Shown one piece after another: positions 6,728 to 13,894 of a stretch of DNA of 13,910 nucleotides. The stretch's first letter is position 1; each line of letters opens with the position of its first letter. Position numbers and translations under genes: made by a program. Origin of the DNA: an uncultured Kiritimatiellota bacterium (lineage in GTDB: Bacteria > Verrucomicrobiota > Kiritimatiellia > RFP12 > UBA1067); assembly GCA_934635385.1 (NCBI GenBank), contig CAKTZI010000070.1, positions 1 to 13,910 of the forward strand. The letters run 5' to 3'. Under the pieces are notes generated by a model that saw only the letters and a list, made by a program, of their open reading frames with translations, was not told where the DNA came from and did no database searches.

Positions 6728-7237
6728 ATGAACGCACACGGAACAGCATTCAAGTACGGGGACAACGTCGACACGGACGTCATCATCCCCGCCCGCTACC
6801 TCAACACGCCCGATCCGAAGGAACTCGCGGCGCACTGCATGGAGGACATCGACGCGACCTTCGTGAAGGCCGTCCGCCCCGGCGACATCCTCGTCGCGGG
6901 ACGCAACTTCGGCTGCGGCAGCTCGCGCGAACACGCCCCGATCGCCATCAAGGCGAGCGGCGTCGCGTGCGTCATCGCCGCGAGCTTCGCGCGCATCTTC
7001 TACCGCAACGCGCTCAACGTCGCGCTGCCCATCCTCGAATGCCCGGCGGCCGCGTCCGCGATCGCCGCCGGCGACGCGGTGTCCGTCGATTTCGAGACGG
7101 GGCGCATCGTCGACGAGACGACGGGACGCGCCTTCACGGCCGAGCCGTTTCCGCCGTTCATGCGCGAGCTGATCGCCACCGGCGGCCTCGCCGCCTACCT
7201 GAGCCGGAAGAATGAGAAAGGAGGGGCGCGCGCATGA
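6728..7237 (+). CDS. leuD: 3-isopropylmalate dehydratase small subunit
   Basis: 169 aa, the usual size for the small LeuD that pairs with the shorter LeuC type. It is the swivel domain completing the isopropylmalate isomerase active site. The diagnostic motif GRNFGCGSSREHAP (Cys at residue 63) is intact, followed by IAASFARIFYRNALNVALPIL. It begins 3 nt after the leuC stop with AAGGAA upstream. Its last codons carry the ribosome binding site of leuB, and its TGA overlaps the leuB ATG by two bases, so LeuD and LeuB are probably translationally coupled. Confidence 0.96.
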   Translation: MNAHGTAFKYGDNVDTDVIIPARYLNTPDPKELAAHCMEDIDATFVKAVRPGDILVAGRNFGCGSSREHAPIAIKASGVACVIAASFARIFYRNALNVALPILECPAAASAIAAGDAVSVDFETGRIVDETTGRAFTAEPFPPFMRELIATGGLAAYLSRKNEKGGARA

Positions 7238-8313
7238 GAAAGTCAATTGCCGTCATCCCCGGGGACGGAATCGGCCCGGAGATCACCTTCGAGGCCCAGA
7301 AGGCGCTGGACGCCGTCGCCGCCCGCTTCGGACACGCCTTCGAGATGACCGTCTATCCCGTGGGCGGCGCCGCCTACGACCTCTGCGGCGACTGCCTGCC
7401 CGACGCGACGCTGGCCGCGTGCCGCGCGGCGGACGCCGTGCTGCTCGGCGCGGTCGGTGGGCCGAAGTGGGACGCGCTTCCCGCCGAACAGCGTCCCGAA
7501 CGCCGCGCGCTGCTCACGCTCCGCGCGGAGCTGGGCCTCTACGGCAACCTGCGCCCGGCGAAAGTCTGGCCGGCGCTCCGCCACGCGAGCCCGCTCAAGT
7601 CCGAGATCGTGGAAGGCGGCATCGACGTGCTGGTCGTGCGCGAGCTCACGGGCGGCATCTACTTCGGTGCGCACGAACGCGCCGCCGACGGGCAGTCCGC
7701 ACGGGACGTGATGCCCTATTCGGTCGCGGAGATCGCGCGCATCGCGCGCCTCGCCTTCGAGTCTGCCCGCCGGCGCAGCGGCCGCGTGACGAGCGTCGAC
7801 AAGGCGAACGTGCTGGCGACGTCGCGCCTCTGGCGCGAGACGGTCACGGCCCTGCACGACCGCGACTATCCGGACGTCGCGCTTGACCACATGTACGTCG
7901 ACAACGCCGCGATGCAGCTCGTGCGCCGTCCGGCGCACTTCGACGTGCTGCTCACGGAGAACATGTTCGGCGACATCCTCTCGGACGAGGCGTCGCAGAT
8001 CACGGGCTCGATCGGCATGCTGCCCTCCGCGTCGCTCGGCGCGGGCGGACACGGCCTCTACGAGCCGATCCACGGCTCCGCGCCGGACATCGCCGGACAG
8101 GGCGTCGCCAATCCGCTCGCGACGATCCTCTCCGCCGCGCTGATGCTGCGGCACTCCTTCGGGCTGACGGCGGAGGCCGACGCCGTGGAGGCGGCGGTCG
8201 CGCGCGTCCTCGCGCACGGCGTCCGCACGCCGGACATCGCCGCGCCGGGCGCGCCGACGGTCTCGACGTCCGAGATGGGCGACACCGTCGCGAACGCGAT
8301 CGCACGGCCGTAG
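7234..8313 (+). CDS. leuB: 3-isopropylmalate dehydrogenase
   Basis: 359 aa, standard length. It oxidatively decarboxylates 3-isopropylmalate to 2-oxoisocaproate with NAD and a divalent metal. The N-terminus reads IAVIPGDGIGPE; GAVGGPKWD and LRAELGLYGNLRP follow; the substrate and metal region is LTENMFGDILSDEASQITGS; the NAD-binding end is YEPIHGSAPDIAGQGVANP. The ATG overlaps the leuD stop (ATGA) and has a strong AAAGGAGG 7 nt upstream. It is the last gene of the operon. It converges with the DUF1846 gene after 25 nt, and no clear terminator is seen in that gap. A transaminase and ilv genes are not in the window. Confidence 0.96.
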   Translation: MRKSIAVIPGDGIGPEITFEAQKALDAVAARFGHAFEMTVYPVGGAAYDLCGDCLPDATLAACRAADAVLLGAVGGPKWDALPAEQRPERRALLTLRAELGLYGNLRPAKVWPALRHASPLKSEIVEGGIDVLVVRELTGGIYFGAHERAADGQSARDVMPYSVAEIARIARLAFESARRRSGRVTSVDKANVLATSRLWRETVTALHDRDYPDVALDHMYVDNAAMQLVRRPAHFDVLLTENMFGDILSDEASQITGSIGMLPSASLGAGGHGLYEPIHGSAPDIAGQGVANPLATILSAALMLRHSFGLTAEADAVEAAVARVLAHGVRTPDIAAPGAPTVSTSEMGDTVANAIARP

Positions 8314-8338
8314 CGCGCCGCCGACAAGGTCCGCCCCT

Positions 8339-9859
8339 TCACCGTTCGCCGTTGAAAAGCGCGTTCGTCGCGTAGTAGGGATCGGACGTGAAGCGGCAGC
8401 CAAGCCGCCGGAGGCCCGCCTCGTCGCCCGGCGTGACCATGTGCGTCATGTGCACCTCGCAGCCGCGCAGCGCGCCCAGCTTCTCCATCGCGATCTGCGC
8501 CGCAGGGTTCGTCGTCGCCGAGATCGCCAGGCCGATCAGCGCCTCGTCGAGGTTCAGCGACGTGTAGCCGACCTTCAGGATGTCCTGCTTCATGTGCGCG
8601 ATCGAGTGGATGATGTTCGGGCTGATGAGCGGGATCTGCTCGGGGATGCCCGACAGGGTCTTCACCGCGTTCATCACCATCGCCGCCGCCGCGTGCATCT
8701 CGTCGGAGTTGCGGCCCGTGACGAGCCGCCCGTCCGCCAGCTCGACCGCCGCGCCGGAGACGATCGTCCCGCCGGCCTTGCCCTTGCCCTGCTGCTGCGC
8801 CGCCGCCGCCGCCTGGCGCGCGGCCTCCACGACGATGCGGTCCTCGGTCTTGAGGCCGAGCGAGTCCATCAGCTCCTTCGCGCGCTCGACCATCGAGCGC
8901 GGACACGAGCCCTCGGCGAACGCGCACTGGTAGCGCAGGAACCGGCGGATCACCTCCTGCTTCGAGGCGTTGCGCACGACCTCGTCGTCGACGATGCCGA
9001 AGCCGATGCGGTTGACGCCCATGTCCGTCGGGCTCTTGTAGGGACAAGCCCCCTGCGTCATCTTCTGCCAGATCGCCACCAGGAGCGGAAAGGCGTCCAC
9101 GTCGCGGTTGTAGTTCACCGTCTCGACGCCATAGGCCGCCTTGTGGTAGGGGTCGATCATGTTCCGGTCCTGCAGGTCGATCGTCGCGGCCTCGTAGGCG
9201 ATGTTAAGCGGATGGTCGAGCGGCAGGTTCCAGACCGGGAAGCTCTCGAACTTCGAGTAGCCCGCGACCTTGCCCTGGCGGTACTCGTGGTAGATCTGCG
9301 TCAGACACGTCGCGAACTTGCCCGAACCCGGCCCCGGCGCCGTCACGACGACGATGGGCTTCTCGGTCTGCACGTACTCGTTCTTGCCGTAGCCCATGTC
9401 GGAGACGATCGTGTCGACGTCCGCCGGATAGCCCGCCGTCTTGTAGTGGTAGTAGACCCTGACGCCGCGGCGTTCCAGCTTCGCGCGGAAGAGCTTCACG
9501 GCCGCCTGCTCCTGGAAGCGCGTGATGACGACGCCGCGCACGGTAAGACCGAGCGCACGGAGGTCGTCGATGAGCTTCAGCGCGTCGTCCGCATAGGAGA
9601 TCCCGAAGTCGGCACGCATCTTCTTGCGCTCGATGTCGCCCGAATAGAGGCAGAGGATGACCTCCGCCTGATCCTTCAGCGTCTGGAGAAGCCGCAGCTT
9701 CACGTTCGGGTCATAGCCGGGCAGGCAGCGCGCCGCATGGAAGTCGTTGATGAGCTTGCCGCCGAACTCCAGGTAGAGCCGCCCGTACTTCCCCGCGCGG
9801 CGCCGAATCTCCTCGGACTGTTCCTTCAGGTATTTGTCGTTGTCAAAGCCAAGTTTCAC
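8339..9859 (-). CDS. DUF1846 family protein
   Basis: 506 aa, full length for the DUF1846 family. The start MKLGFDNDKYLKEQSEEI is the conserved family N-terminus. A P-loop-like APGPGSGK stands at residues 174-181. Other striking blocks are VDTIVSDMGYGKNEYV, NRDVDAFPLL and an Ala/Gln-rich insert near residues 340-360. The family is cytoplasmic and its biochemical role is not settled; I do not assign one. The start codon is GTG at 9859: no ATG exists between it and the upstream in-frame TGA, and the family N-terminus supports it. No Shine-Dalgarno is visible (TTCTCTTCCC precedes it), so translation may be weak or unusual. It lies 119 nt downstream of the NifU gene on the same strand and may be read from that promoter. 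Confidence 0.88.
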   Translation of the reverse strand: MKLGFDNDKYLKEQSEEIRRRAGKYGRLYLEFGGKLINDFHAARCLPGYDPNVKLRLLQTLKDQAEVILCLYSGDIERKKMRADFGISYADDALKLIDDLRALGLTVRGVVITRFQEQAAVKLFRAKLERRGVRVYYHYKTAGYPADVDTIVSDMGYGKNEYVQTEKPIVVVTAPGPGSGKFATCLTQIYHEYRQGKVAGYSKFESFPVWNLPLDHPLNIAYEAATIDLQDRNMIDPYHKAAYGVETVNYNRDVDAFPLLVAIWQKMTQGACPYKSPTDMGVNRIGFGIVDDEVVRNASKQEVIRRFLRYQCAFAEGSCPRSMVERAKELMDSLGLKTEDRIVVEAARQAAAAAQQQGKGKAGGTIVSGAAVELADGRLVTGRNSDEMHAAAAMVMNAVKTLSGIPEQIPLISPNIIHSIAHMKQDILKVGYTSLNLDEALIGLAISATTNPAAQIAMEKLGALRGCEVHMTHMVTPGDEAGLRRLGCRFTSDPYYATNALFNGER

Positions 9860-9872
9860 GGGAAGAGAATGT

Positions 9873-9899
9873 TTCTGGTTTCAGGTATTCTGGTTTCAG
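9873..9899. repeat. 12-bp direct repeat upstream of the DUF1846 gene
   Basis: TTCTGGTTTCAG occurs at 9873-9884 and again at 9888-9899, a 15-bp period, 14 nt upstream of the GTG start. It could be a protein-binding site or a simple intergenic repeat. The rest of the 119-nt gap holds no clear promoter or terminator. Confidence 0.55.
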
Positions 9900-9978
9900 A
9901 CCTCCGGCGGAAGGCGCATGGCTTCAGGCTCTCACGCCCCTCGCGTCCCTTCCGTCACTCAAGTCAAAGCCGGCGGAT

Positions 9979-10542
9979 CTACCGGTGAAGCTCGTCGAGG
10001 ATCTTCTGGATCTTCTCCCTGCAACGTCCGCACCCGCCGCCGGCCTTGGTGTAGTTCGTCACCTCCTCGACCGTCGTGAGCTGGTTCTCGGCGATGACGC
10101 GGCGCACCTCGTTCTCGGAGACGTTGTAGCACGTGCAGAGCGTCTGGTCCTCGAGGTTGCGGTCGGCGTTCTCGCCCGTCTCGTAGTTCTTGATCGCCGC
10201 CTCCATCGCCTCGCGCCCCATGACGCTGCAGTGCATCTTCTGCGGCGGCAGGCCGCCGAGGTAGTCGGCGATCTGCTGGTTCGTGATCTTCTTCGCCTCC
10301 TCCAGCGTCTTGCCGATCACCATCTCGGTCAGCGCAGACGAGCTCGCGATCGCGCTCGCGCAGCCGAAGGTCTGGAATTTCGCATCGGCGATCCGGCCGT
10401 CCGGGCCGAGCTTGAACTGAAACTGAAGCGCGTCGCCGCACGCGAGGGAGCCGACCGTCGCCGTCCCGTCCGGGTGTTCAATCTTGCCCACGTTCCGCGG
10501 ATTGCGGAAATGGTCCATCATCTTCTCAGAATAGTTCCACAT
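9979..10542 (-). CDS. nifU: NifU-type Fe-S cluster scaffold (IscU domain + BFD-like [2Fe-2S] domain)
   Basis: 187 aa. Residues 1-125 are an IscU-type scaffold with the three cluster cysteines C35 (ACGD, with the neighbouring Asp), C61 (FGCASAIASSS) and C104 (MHCSVMG). Residues 130-187 are a bacterioferritin-associated-ferredoxin-like domain with C136, C138, C171 and C174 (CTC and CGRC), expected to hold a permanent [2Fe-2S] cluster. The third domain of classical NifU (Nfu) is absent, as in many anaerobes. Its role is to assemble Fe-S clusters and hand them on, working with a cysteine desulfurase. No nifS/iscS is adjacent. Products such as LeuC (4Fe-4S) would need this service, though no special link is shown. 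The start lies only about 5 nt from the predicted transcription start. Confidence 0.93.
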   Translation of the reverse strand: MWNYSEKMMDHFRNPRNVGKIEHPDGTATVGSLACGDALQFQFKLGPDGRIADAKFQTFGCASAIASSSALTEMVIGKTLEEAKKITNQQIADYLGGLPPQKMHCSVMGREAMEAAIKNYETGENADRNLEDQTLCTCYNVSENEVRRVIAENQLTTVEEVTNYTKAGGGCGRCREKIQKILDELHR

Positions 10543-10553
10543 AACGGGCCTCT

Positions 10554-10562
10554 ATTATACCA
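10554..10562 (-). promoter_or_regulatory. Extended -10 promoter for the NifU gene, giving an almost leaderless mRNA
   Basis: TGGTATAAT stands on the minus strand with its last T at 10554. Transcription would begin near 10547 and the ATG is at 10542. The only Shine-Dalgarno-like bases (GAGG) would lie upstream of the transcript start. No good -35 is seen. Confidence 0.6.
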
Positions 10563-10587
10563 AATTTCGCCCGCCGACGGATTGCCG

Positions 10588-11460
10588 TCAGATGTCCCAG
10601 CCCTCGCCGTTGCGGCGGGACATGAGCAGCCACAGGAAGAACGGCGCGCCGAGGATCGCGCAGACGACGCCGACGGGCACGTCGCCCGGCAGGAAGCGTC
10701 CGACGAACTCCGCCAGCATGAGGAAGGCACCGCCCGCGAGCGCGGACAGCACCAGCACCCGCTGCAGGCGCGGCCCCGCCTTGCGGCGGACGAAATGCGG
10801 CACGACGAGGCCGATGAAGCCGATCGCCCCCGCGAGCGCGACCGAGACGGCCGTGACAAGCGACACCGCGCCGAGGACAAGAAGCGTCGTCAGGCGCGTG
10901 TTGACGCCCAGGGCCTCCGCCTCGGCGCGTCCGAGCTCCATGACGTTCAGGCGGCGCGAAAGCGCCAGCAGCGTCGCGAAGGCGACGGCAAAGGCCGCGC
11001 CGCCGAGCGCGAGCGTCGGCCCCGTGACTGCGCGAAGCGACCCGTAAAGCCACTTCGACACCGCCGCGAAGTCGTCCGGCTTCGCGTAGGAGAGGACGAG
11101 CATGTCGAGCGAGCCGAAGAATCCGCCCGTGACGAATCCGGCCAGCACGACGGCGTTTCCCGTCGAGAGCAGTAGCGGATTCGCGCCGTCCGCCCCGCGC
11201 GCCCGCGCCGCGAACGCCGCGACGAGGCAGACGAGCGCGAGCGACGCGCACGAGCCGAGGAAGCTCGCCGCCGGCAGCACCCACGCGCCCAGCGCGACAA
11301 GGCCGAGGTTGGTCGCGAGCGCGGCGAAGAGCGCCGCACCACCGACCGTCCCCAGCAGGTAGGGCTCCGCCAGCGGATTGCGCAGGACGCTCTGGAGCGC
11401 CGCGCCCGAGACCGAGAGCGCCGCCCCCGTCACCGCTGCCGCCGGATAGGCCCAGTCCAT
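10588..11460 (-). CDS. FecCD/BtuC-type ABC transporter permease, N-terminally short
   Basis: 290 aa, against about 320-330 for the family. Hydrophobic helices run throughout. Diagnostic motifs are SVSGAALQSVLRNPLAEPYLLG near the start, the coupling region EAEALGV, and SVALAGAIGFIGLVVPHFVR. The family imports vitamin B12, heme or ferric siderophores across the inner membrane. Compared with BtuC the first membrane helix and roughly 55 residues are missing: the ATG at 11460 opens at what is normally the second helix. Extending the frame upstream to 11589 overlaps the receptor gene and adds no hydrophobic helix. The sequence before the ATG is pyrimidine-rich, with no Shine-Dalgarno. No ATPase (BtuD) or binding protein (BtuF) is adjacent. 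It may be a 5'-deleted gene. Position behind a riboswitch-controlled receptor suggests cobalamin as substrate. Confidence 0.8.
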   Translation of the reverse strand: MDWAYPAAAVTGAALSVSGAALQSVLRNPLAEPYLLGTVGGAALFAALATNLGLVALGAWVLPAASFLGSCASLALVCLVAAFAARARGADGANPLLLSTGNAVVLAGFVTGGFFGSLDMLVLSYAKPDDFAAVSKWLYGSLRAVTGPTLALGGAAFAVAFATLLALSRRLNVMELGRAEAEALGVNTRLTTLLVLGAVSLVTAVSVALAGAIGFIGLVVPHFVRRKAGPRLQRVLVLSALAGGAFLMLAEFVGRFLPGDVPVGVVCAILGAPFFLWLLMSRRNGEGWDI

Positions 11461-11467
11461 GGGTTGA

Positions 11468-11509
11468 GGGATGAGAGGTGAGAAGTGAGGGATGCGAGAT
11501 GAGAAGTGA
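11468..11509. repeat. Two imperfect 21-bp tandem repeats between receptor and permease
   Basis: Copy 1 (11468-11488) and copy 2 (11489-11509) match at 19 of 21 positions; both start GGGATG and end GAGAAGTGA. A partial third copy follows. They fill nearly the whole 59-nt gap in which the missing 5' end and ribosome binding site of the permease would be expected. Confidence 0.8.
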
Positions 11510-11519
11510 AGGGTGGAAG

Positions 11520-13508
11520 TTAGAATTCGTAGCGGACGGTGAACAGGAAGCTGCGGCCACAGGCCGGATAGAACGAATCTGCCGCCCATACGCCATTGTA
11601 GACGCCATAGTCGGCATAGCGCTTGTCGAAGAGGTTGTCAATCGTGAAGGCAAACGTGAAGCCCTTGAGCGGACGGTATGTCGGCATCGCACGCAAACCG
11701 ACGTCGAAGACACCGTAGCCCGGCATCTTGTCGGTCGCAGCGGAGAAATCGGAATCGAGCGCCTGACGGTTGACGTAGCGATAGCCTCCATTGACGGCGA
11801 GCCAATCAACCAGAAAGACCTCACCGTAGGCACGTGTCGTATGCGCGGGCACAATCGGCATTGCGTTGTTCTTGTTTGGACCTTCGGTAAAACGCGCATC
11901 GACATAGCGATAGAGAATACCCGCCGAACCGATGCGGTCCCTGTGCCAGGTCAGGCCTGTCTCGACACCCGAACGCGCCGTCGCGTCGTCTACGTTGCGA
12001 TTGCCGCCGTAGGCATACATGATCTCGTCGTCAAGTTCGGAGTAAAAGCCCGTGATATTGAAATTGAAGCCGTCGAAAAAAGACCAGTCAAGGCCGACTT
12101 CGGTATTGTAGCCAGATTCAGGACGGAGATTCATGTTCGGCGGATCGTAATAGCTGTACAGTTCATCCGCCAGCGGCGCATGGTAAAAGCGAGACCACTT
12201 GGCAAATATCTTGAGATCTTCAATCGGACGCCAGTTGACGCCGACTTCACCCGCGACATCGCTCTTCGTTTTCTCGGCCGCGCTTCGGAACGCAGCTGTC
12301 CGATAGGCGTCTCGCGAACAGAACGCTTCGCCACGCGCACCGCCAAAGACCGAGAGCCCATCGAGGATGAAGAACTCGTCACGTGCGAACAGGGCCGCCG
12401 AATAGCGCGAATAGCTGTTTTTCGCTCCAGATTCAATATGCAGAAGGTCGATCTTGTGATCCGTGCCGACATCCAGCCGATTGTCGAAGCCAAACAGGTC
12501 GGCCGTGTTGGAGTAGAGCAACTTCCAGACAAAGCCGTAGAGATCGGCATCACTCTCGCTCATGTAAGACACATAATACGATTTCGCCTTGCGATTGCGG
12601 AAGGAGAAAGACGCAGACAGCCGGTTCTCGTCATTCAAGACAGCTTCGCCGTCAATCGTGAAACCATAGACATCATTGTGCGCGCGATCATCCGGCGCAT
12701 CCGTGTCGCGCGGGTTGTCCTTCCAGGAGCCGTGGTAATTTCCATACCAGTCATATCCGTTCGAGAAGAGGCTTCCGGGCAAACCATAGCGCGTATTGGC
12801 ATAGAAAGCCCTGAATCCGAAAGAGGAGCCGTTTTCGAAGTTCTGCCGAAGCCCGCCCTTGATTGAATAGGCTTCGGTGTAGCTGTTGGCACGCCACCCA
12901 TCGGAATGGTCATAGGAGAAATTGCCAAAGTACGTGAGTCCCTGATCTTCAAAACCTCCGCGCGTCCCCGCATAAACACCGATTTGGCCAAGGTTGCCGC
13001 CATGGACTTCAAACGTCGTCTTCTTCGTGTAATCGTTGCCGTCCGTTACGACGTTGATCACGCCAGCAGAGGCATCTCCGCCGTGCAGGACGGTTTGCGG
13101 CCCGTGGAGGATCTCGACACGCTCAATCGAACGCACGGGGATGCGCAGAAGGTCTTGCGCGGCCATGTCGGGATTGTTGATCTCCTCGCCATCGACAATG
13201 ACCTTCACGCGCCCGAAACTGTTCGCCCCGTAGCCGCGCATCGAGATCTGGGCGAGTGCCGGATTCCCGTTCAGCTTGCGGAGAAAGAGATTTCCGCGTT
13301 TCTCGAGCAGATCGACCGTCGAAGCCGCGCCCGAAGCGTCGATCTCCGACTTGGTGATGACATCGACGTGCGAGGGCATCTCCATCTTGGTCTGGCCGAG
13401 GCGCGAGGCCTCGACGACGACCGTTCCCAGTTCGGCGGCGGACGGGGATGTCGTCCCCGTGACCGCATTCGTGACGGCGGCAGCCGCCGCCAGCATCAGC
13501 GTGTTCAT
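11520..13508 (-). CDS. TonB-dependent outer-membrane receptor, BtuB-like (cobalamin)
   Basis: 662 aa. A short Ala-rich signal peptide without basic residues (MNTLMLAAAAAV) is followed by a TonB-box-like LGTVVVEASRL, a plug domain of about 120 residues (VDLLEKRGN, ISMRGYG, VKVIVDGEEINNP, IPVRSIERVEILHGP, ASAGVINVVT) and a beta-barrel ending in an aromatic signature, FLFTVRYEF. It should import a ligand across the outer membrane with TonB/ExbBD energy. A cobalamin riboswitch directly upstream makes vitamin B12 or a corrinoid the likely ligand. The ATG at 13508 was chosen because it opens the signal peptide; AAGGA lies very close upstream, and ATG 13496 is an alternative. The barrel part is much less GC-rich (52-53% in two 60-base rows) than the 5' end (70% in row 13381), suggesting a mosaic gene. 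The permease gene follows 59 nt later. Confidence 0.93.
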   Translation of the reverse strand: MNTLMLAAAAAVTNAVTGTTSPSAAELGTVVVEASRLGQTKMEMPSHVDVITKSEIDASGAASTVDLLEKRGNLFLRKLNGNPALAQISMRGYGANSFGRVKVIVDGEEINNPDMAAQDLLRIPVRSIERVEILHGPQTVLHGGDASAGVINVVTDGNDYTKKTTFEVHGGNLGQIGVYAGTRGGFEDQGLTYFGNFSYDHSDGWRANSYTEAYSIKGGLRQNFENGSSFGFRAFYANTRYGLPGSLFSNGYDWYGNYHGSWKDNPRDTDAPDDRAHNDVYGFTIDGEAVLNDENRLSASFSFRNRKAKSYYVSYMSESDADLYGFVWKLLYSNTADLFGFDNRLDVGTDHKIDLLHIESGAKNSYSRYSAALFARDEFFILDGLSVFGGARGEAFCSRDAYRTAAFRSAAEKTKSDVAGEVGVNWRPIEDLKIFAKWSRFYHAPLADELYSYYDPPNMNLRPESGYNTEVGLDWSFFDGFNFNITGFYSELDDEIMYAYGGNRNVDDATARSGVETGLTWHRDRIGSAGILYRYVDARFTEGPNKNNAMPIVPAHTTRAYGEVFLVDWLAVNGGYRYVNRQALDSDFSAATDKMPGYGVFDVGLRAMPTYRPLKGFTFAFTIDNLFDKRYADYGVYNGVWAADSFYPACGRSFLFTVRYEF

Positions 13509-13521
13509 GTTCCTTCTTTCC

Positions 13522-13535
13522 CCCTCATGCGAGGG
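13522..13535 (-). promoter_or_regulatory. Hairpin between riboswitch and receptor start (possible expression platform)
   Basis: CCCTC, loop GCAT and GAGGG form a 5-bp hairpin about 13 nt before the ATG and next to the purine-rich GGGGGAAAGAAGGA. No U-run follows, so control is more likely at translation initiation than by termination. This is inference. Confidence 0.45.
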
Positions 13536-13550
13536 TACTTGGTGGTTAGA

Positions 13551-13626
13551 GGAGCGGCCCGTATTCCGGCTTTGACGGTTGCGCGACAGCGCCTGGCTTT
13601 CACAGGACTTCCCGGTTACCGCTCCC
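13551..13626 (-). promoter_or_regulatory. Cobalamin riboswitch aptamer
   Basis: The minus strand shows the conserved core GGGAAGTCCTGTGAAAGCC, then GCGCTGTCGCGCAACCGT (within 13613-13575), and a B12-box equivalent AGCCGGAATACGGGCC (13571-13556). An outer stem GGAGCGG/CCGCTCC (13625-13619 with 13557-13551) closes it. The layout and the bases GTGAAA, GCGCAAC and GCC-GGAATAC are those of cobalamin aptamers, probably a shorter variant. Binding of B12 would reduce expression of the receptor. Confidence 0.88.
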
Positions 13627-13637
13627 AATGGGCGCGT

Positions 13638-13665
13638 ATTATACCAAAACGGCGCGGAACGTCAA
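13638..13665 (-). promoter_or_regulatory. Promoter of the cobalamin receptor gene
   Basis: -35 TTGACG (13665-13660), a 16-nt spacer and -10 TATAAT (13643-13638) with TGG extension. The transcript would start near 13631, immediately ahead of the riboswitch. The -35 lies within the 18-bp tandem repeats. Confidence 0.78.
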
Positions 13666-13717
13666 AACGGCGCGGAACGTCAGAACGACGCGGAACGTCA
13701 GAACGACGCGGAACGTG
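13646..13717. repeat. Four 18-bp tandem repeats carrying -35 elements
   Basis: Units begin at 13646, 13664, 13682 and 13700. The first two are identical (AAAACGGCGCGGAACGTC); the last two differ by two or three bases. On the minus strand each unit junction yields TTGACG or CTGACG, a -35-like hexamer, and the innermost one forms the receptor promoter. The following 13718-13822 holds no clear gene. Confidence 0.88.
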
Positions 13718-13824
13718 TCTTGCGGCAGCAGAATCCAATATCCGCAGGTTACGGGCATCTTGAACTGAATCGCCATGTGGTCGCGGCCCTCGTTAAGATT
13801 TTTCCGCAGAGAGTTCTCATTTAT

Positions 13825-13841
13825 GGTATAATGGGTATAAT
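13825..13841 (+). promoter_or_regulatory. Twin -10 boxes for a rightward gene
   Basis: GGTATAAT and GGTATAAT repeat with a 9-bp offset (TATAAT at 13827-13832 and 13836-13841); the first is preceded by TGG. They point to the reading frame leaving the window on the right. No convincing -35 is seen for either. Confidence 0.5.
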
Positions 13842-13894
13842 GTGCGGCATCGGCACGAATAGCGTCCGAAATGGCCAGAAAAAAGAGGACGGAC

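Noticed and set aside
8314..8338. Terminator between leuB and the DUF1846 gene
   Set aside because: The 25-nt gap shows no stable hairpin with a T-run in either direction.
13646..13717. CRISPR array
   Set aside because: The 18-bp units are directly adjacent with no spacers and there are no cas genes.
13639..13776. 45-codon minus-strand frame (MAIQFKMPVTCGYW...) ending in TFRVVL repeats
   Set aside because: Its second half is just the translated 18-bp repeat and it stops inside the receptor's -10 box. A weak GAGGG upstream is not enough to call a gene.
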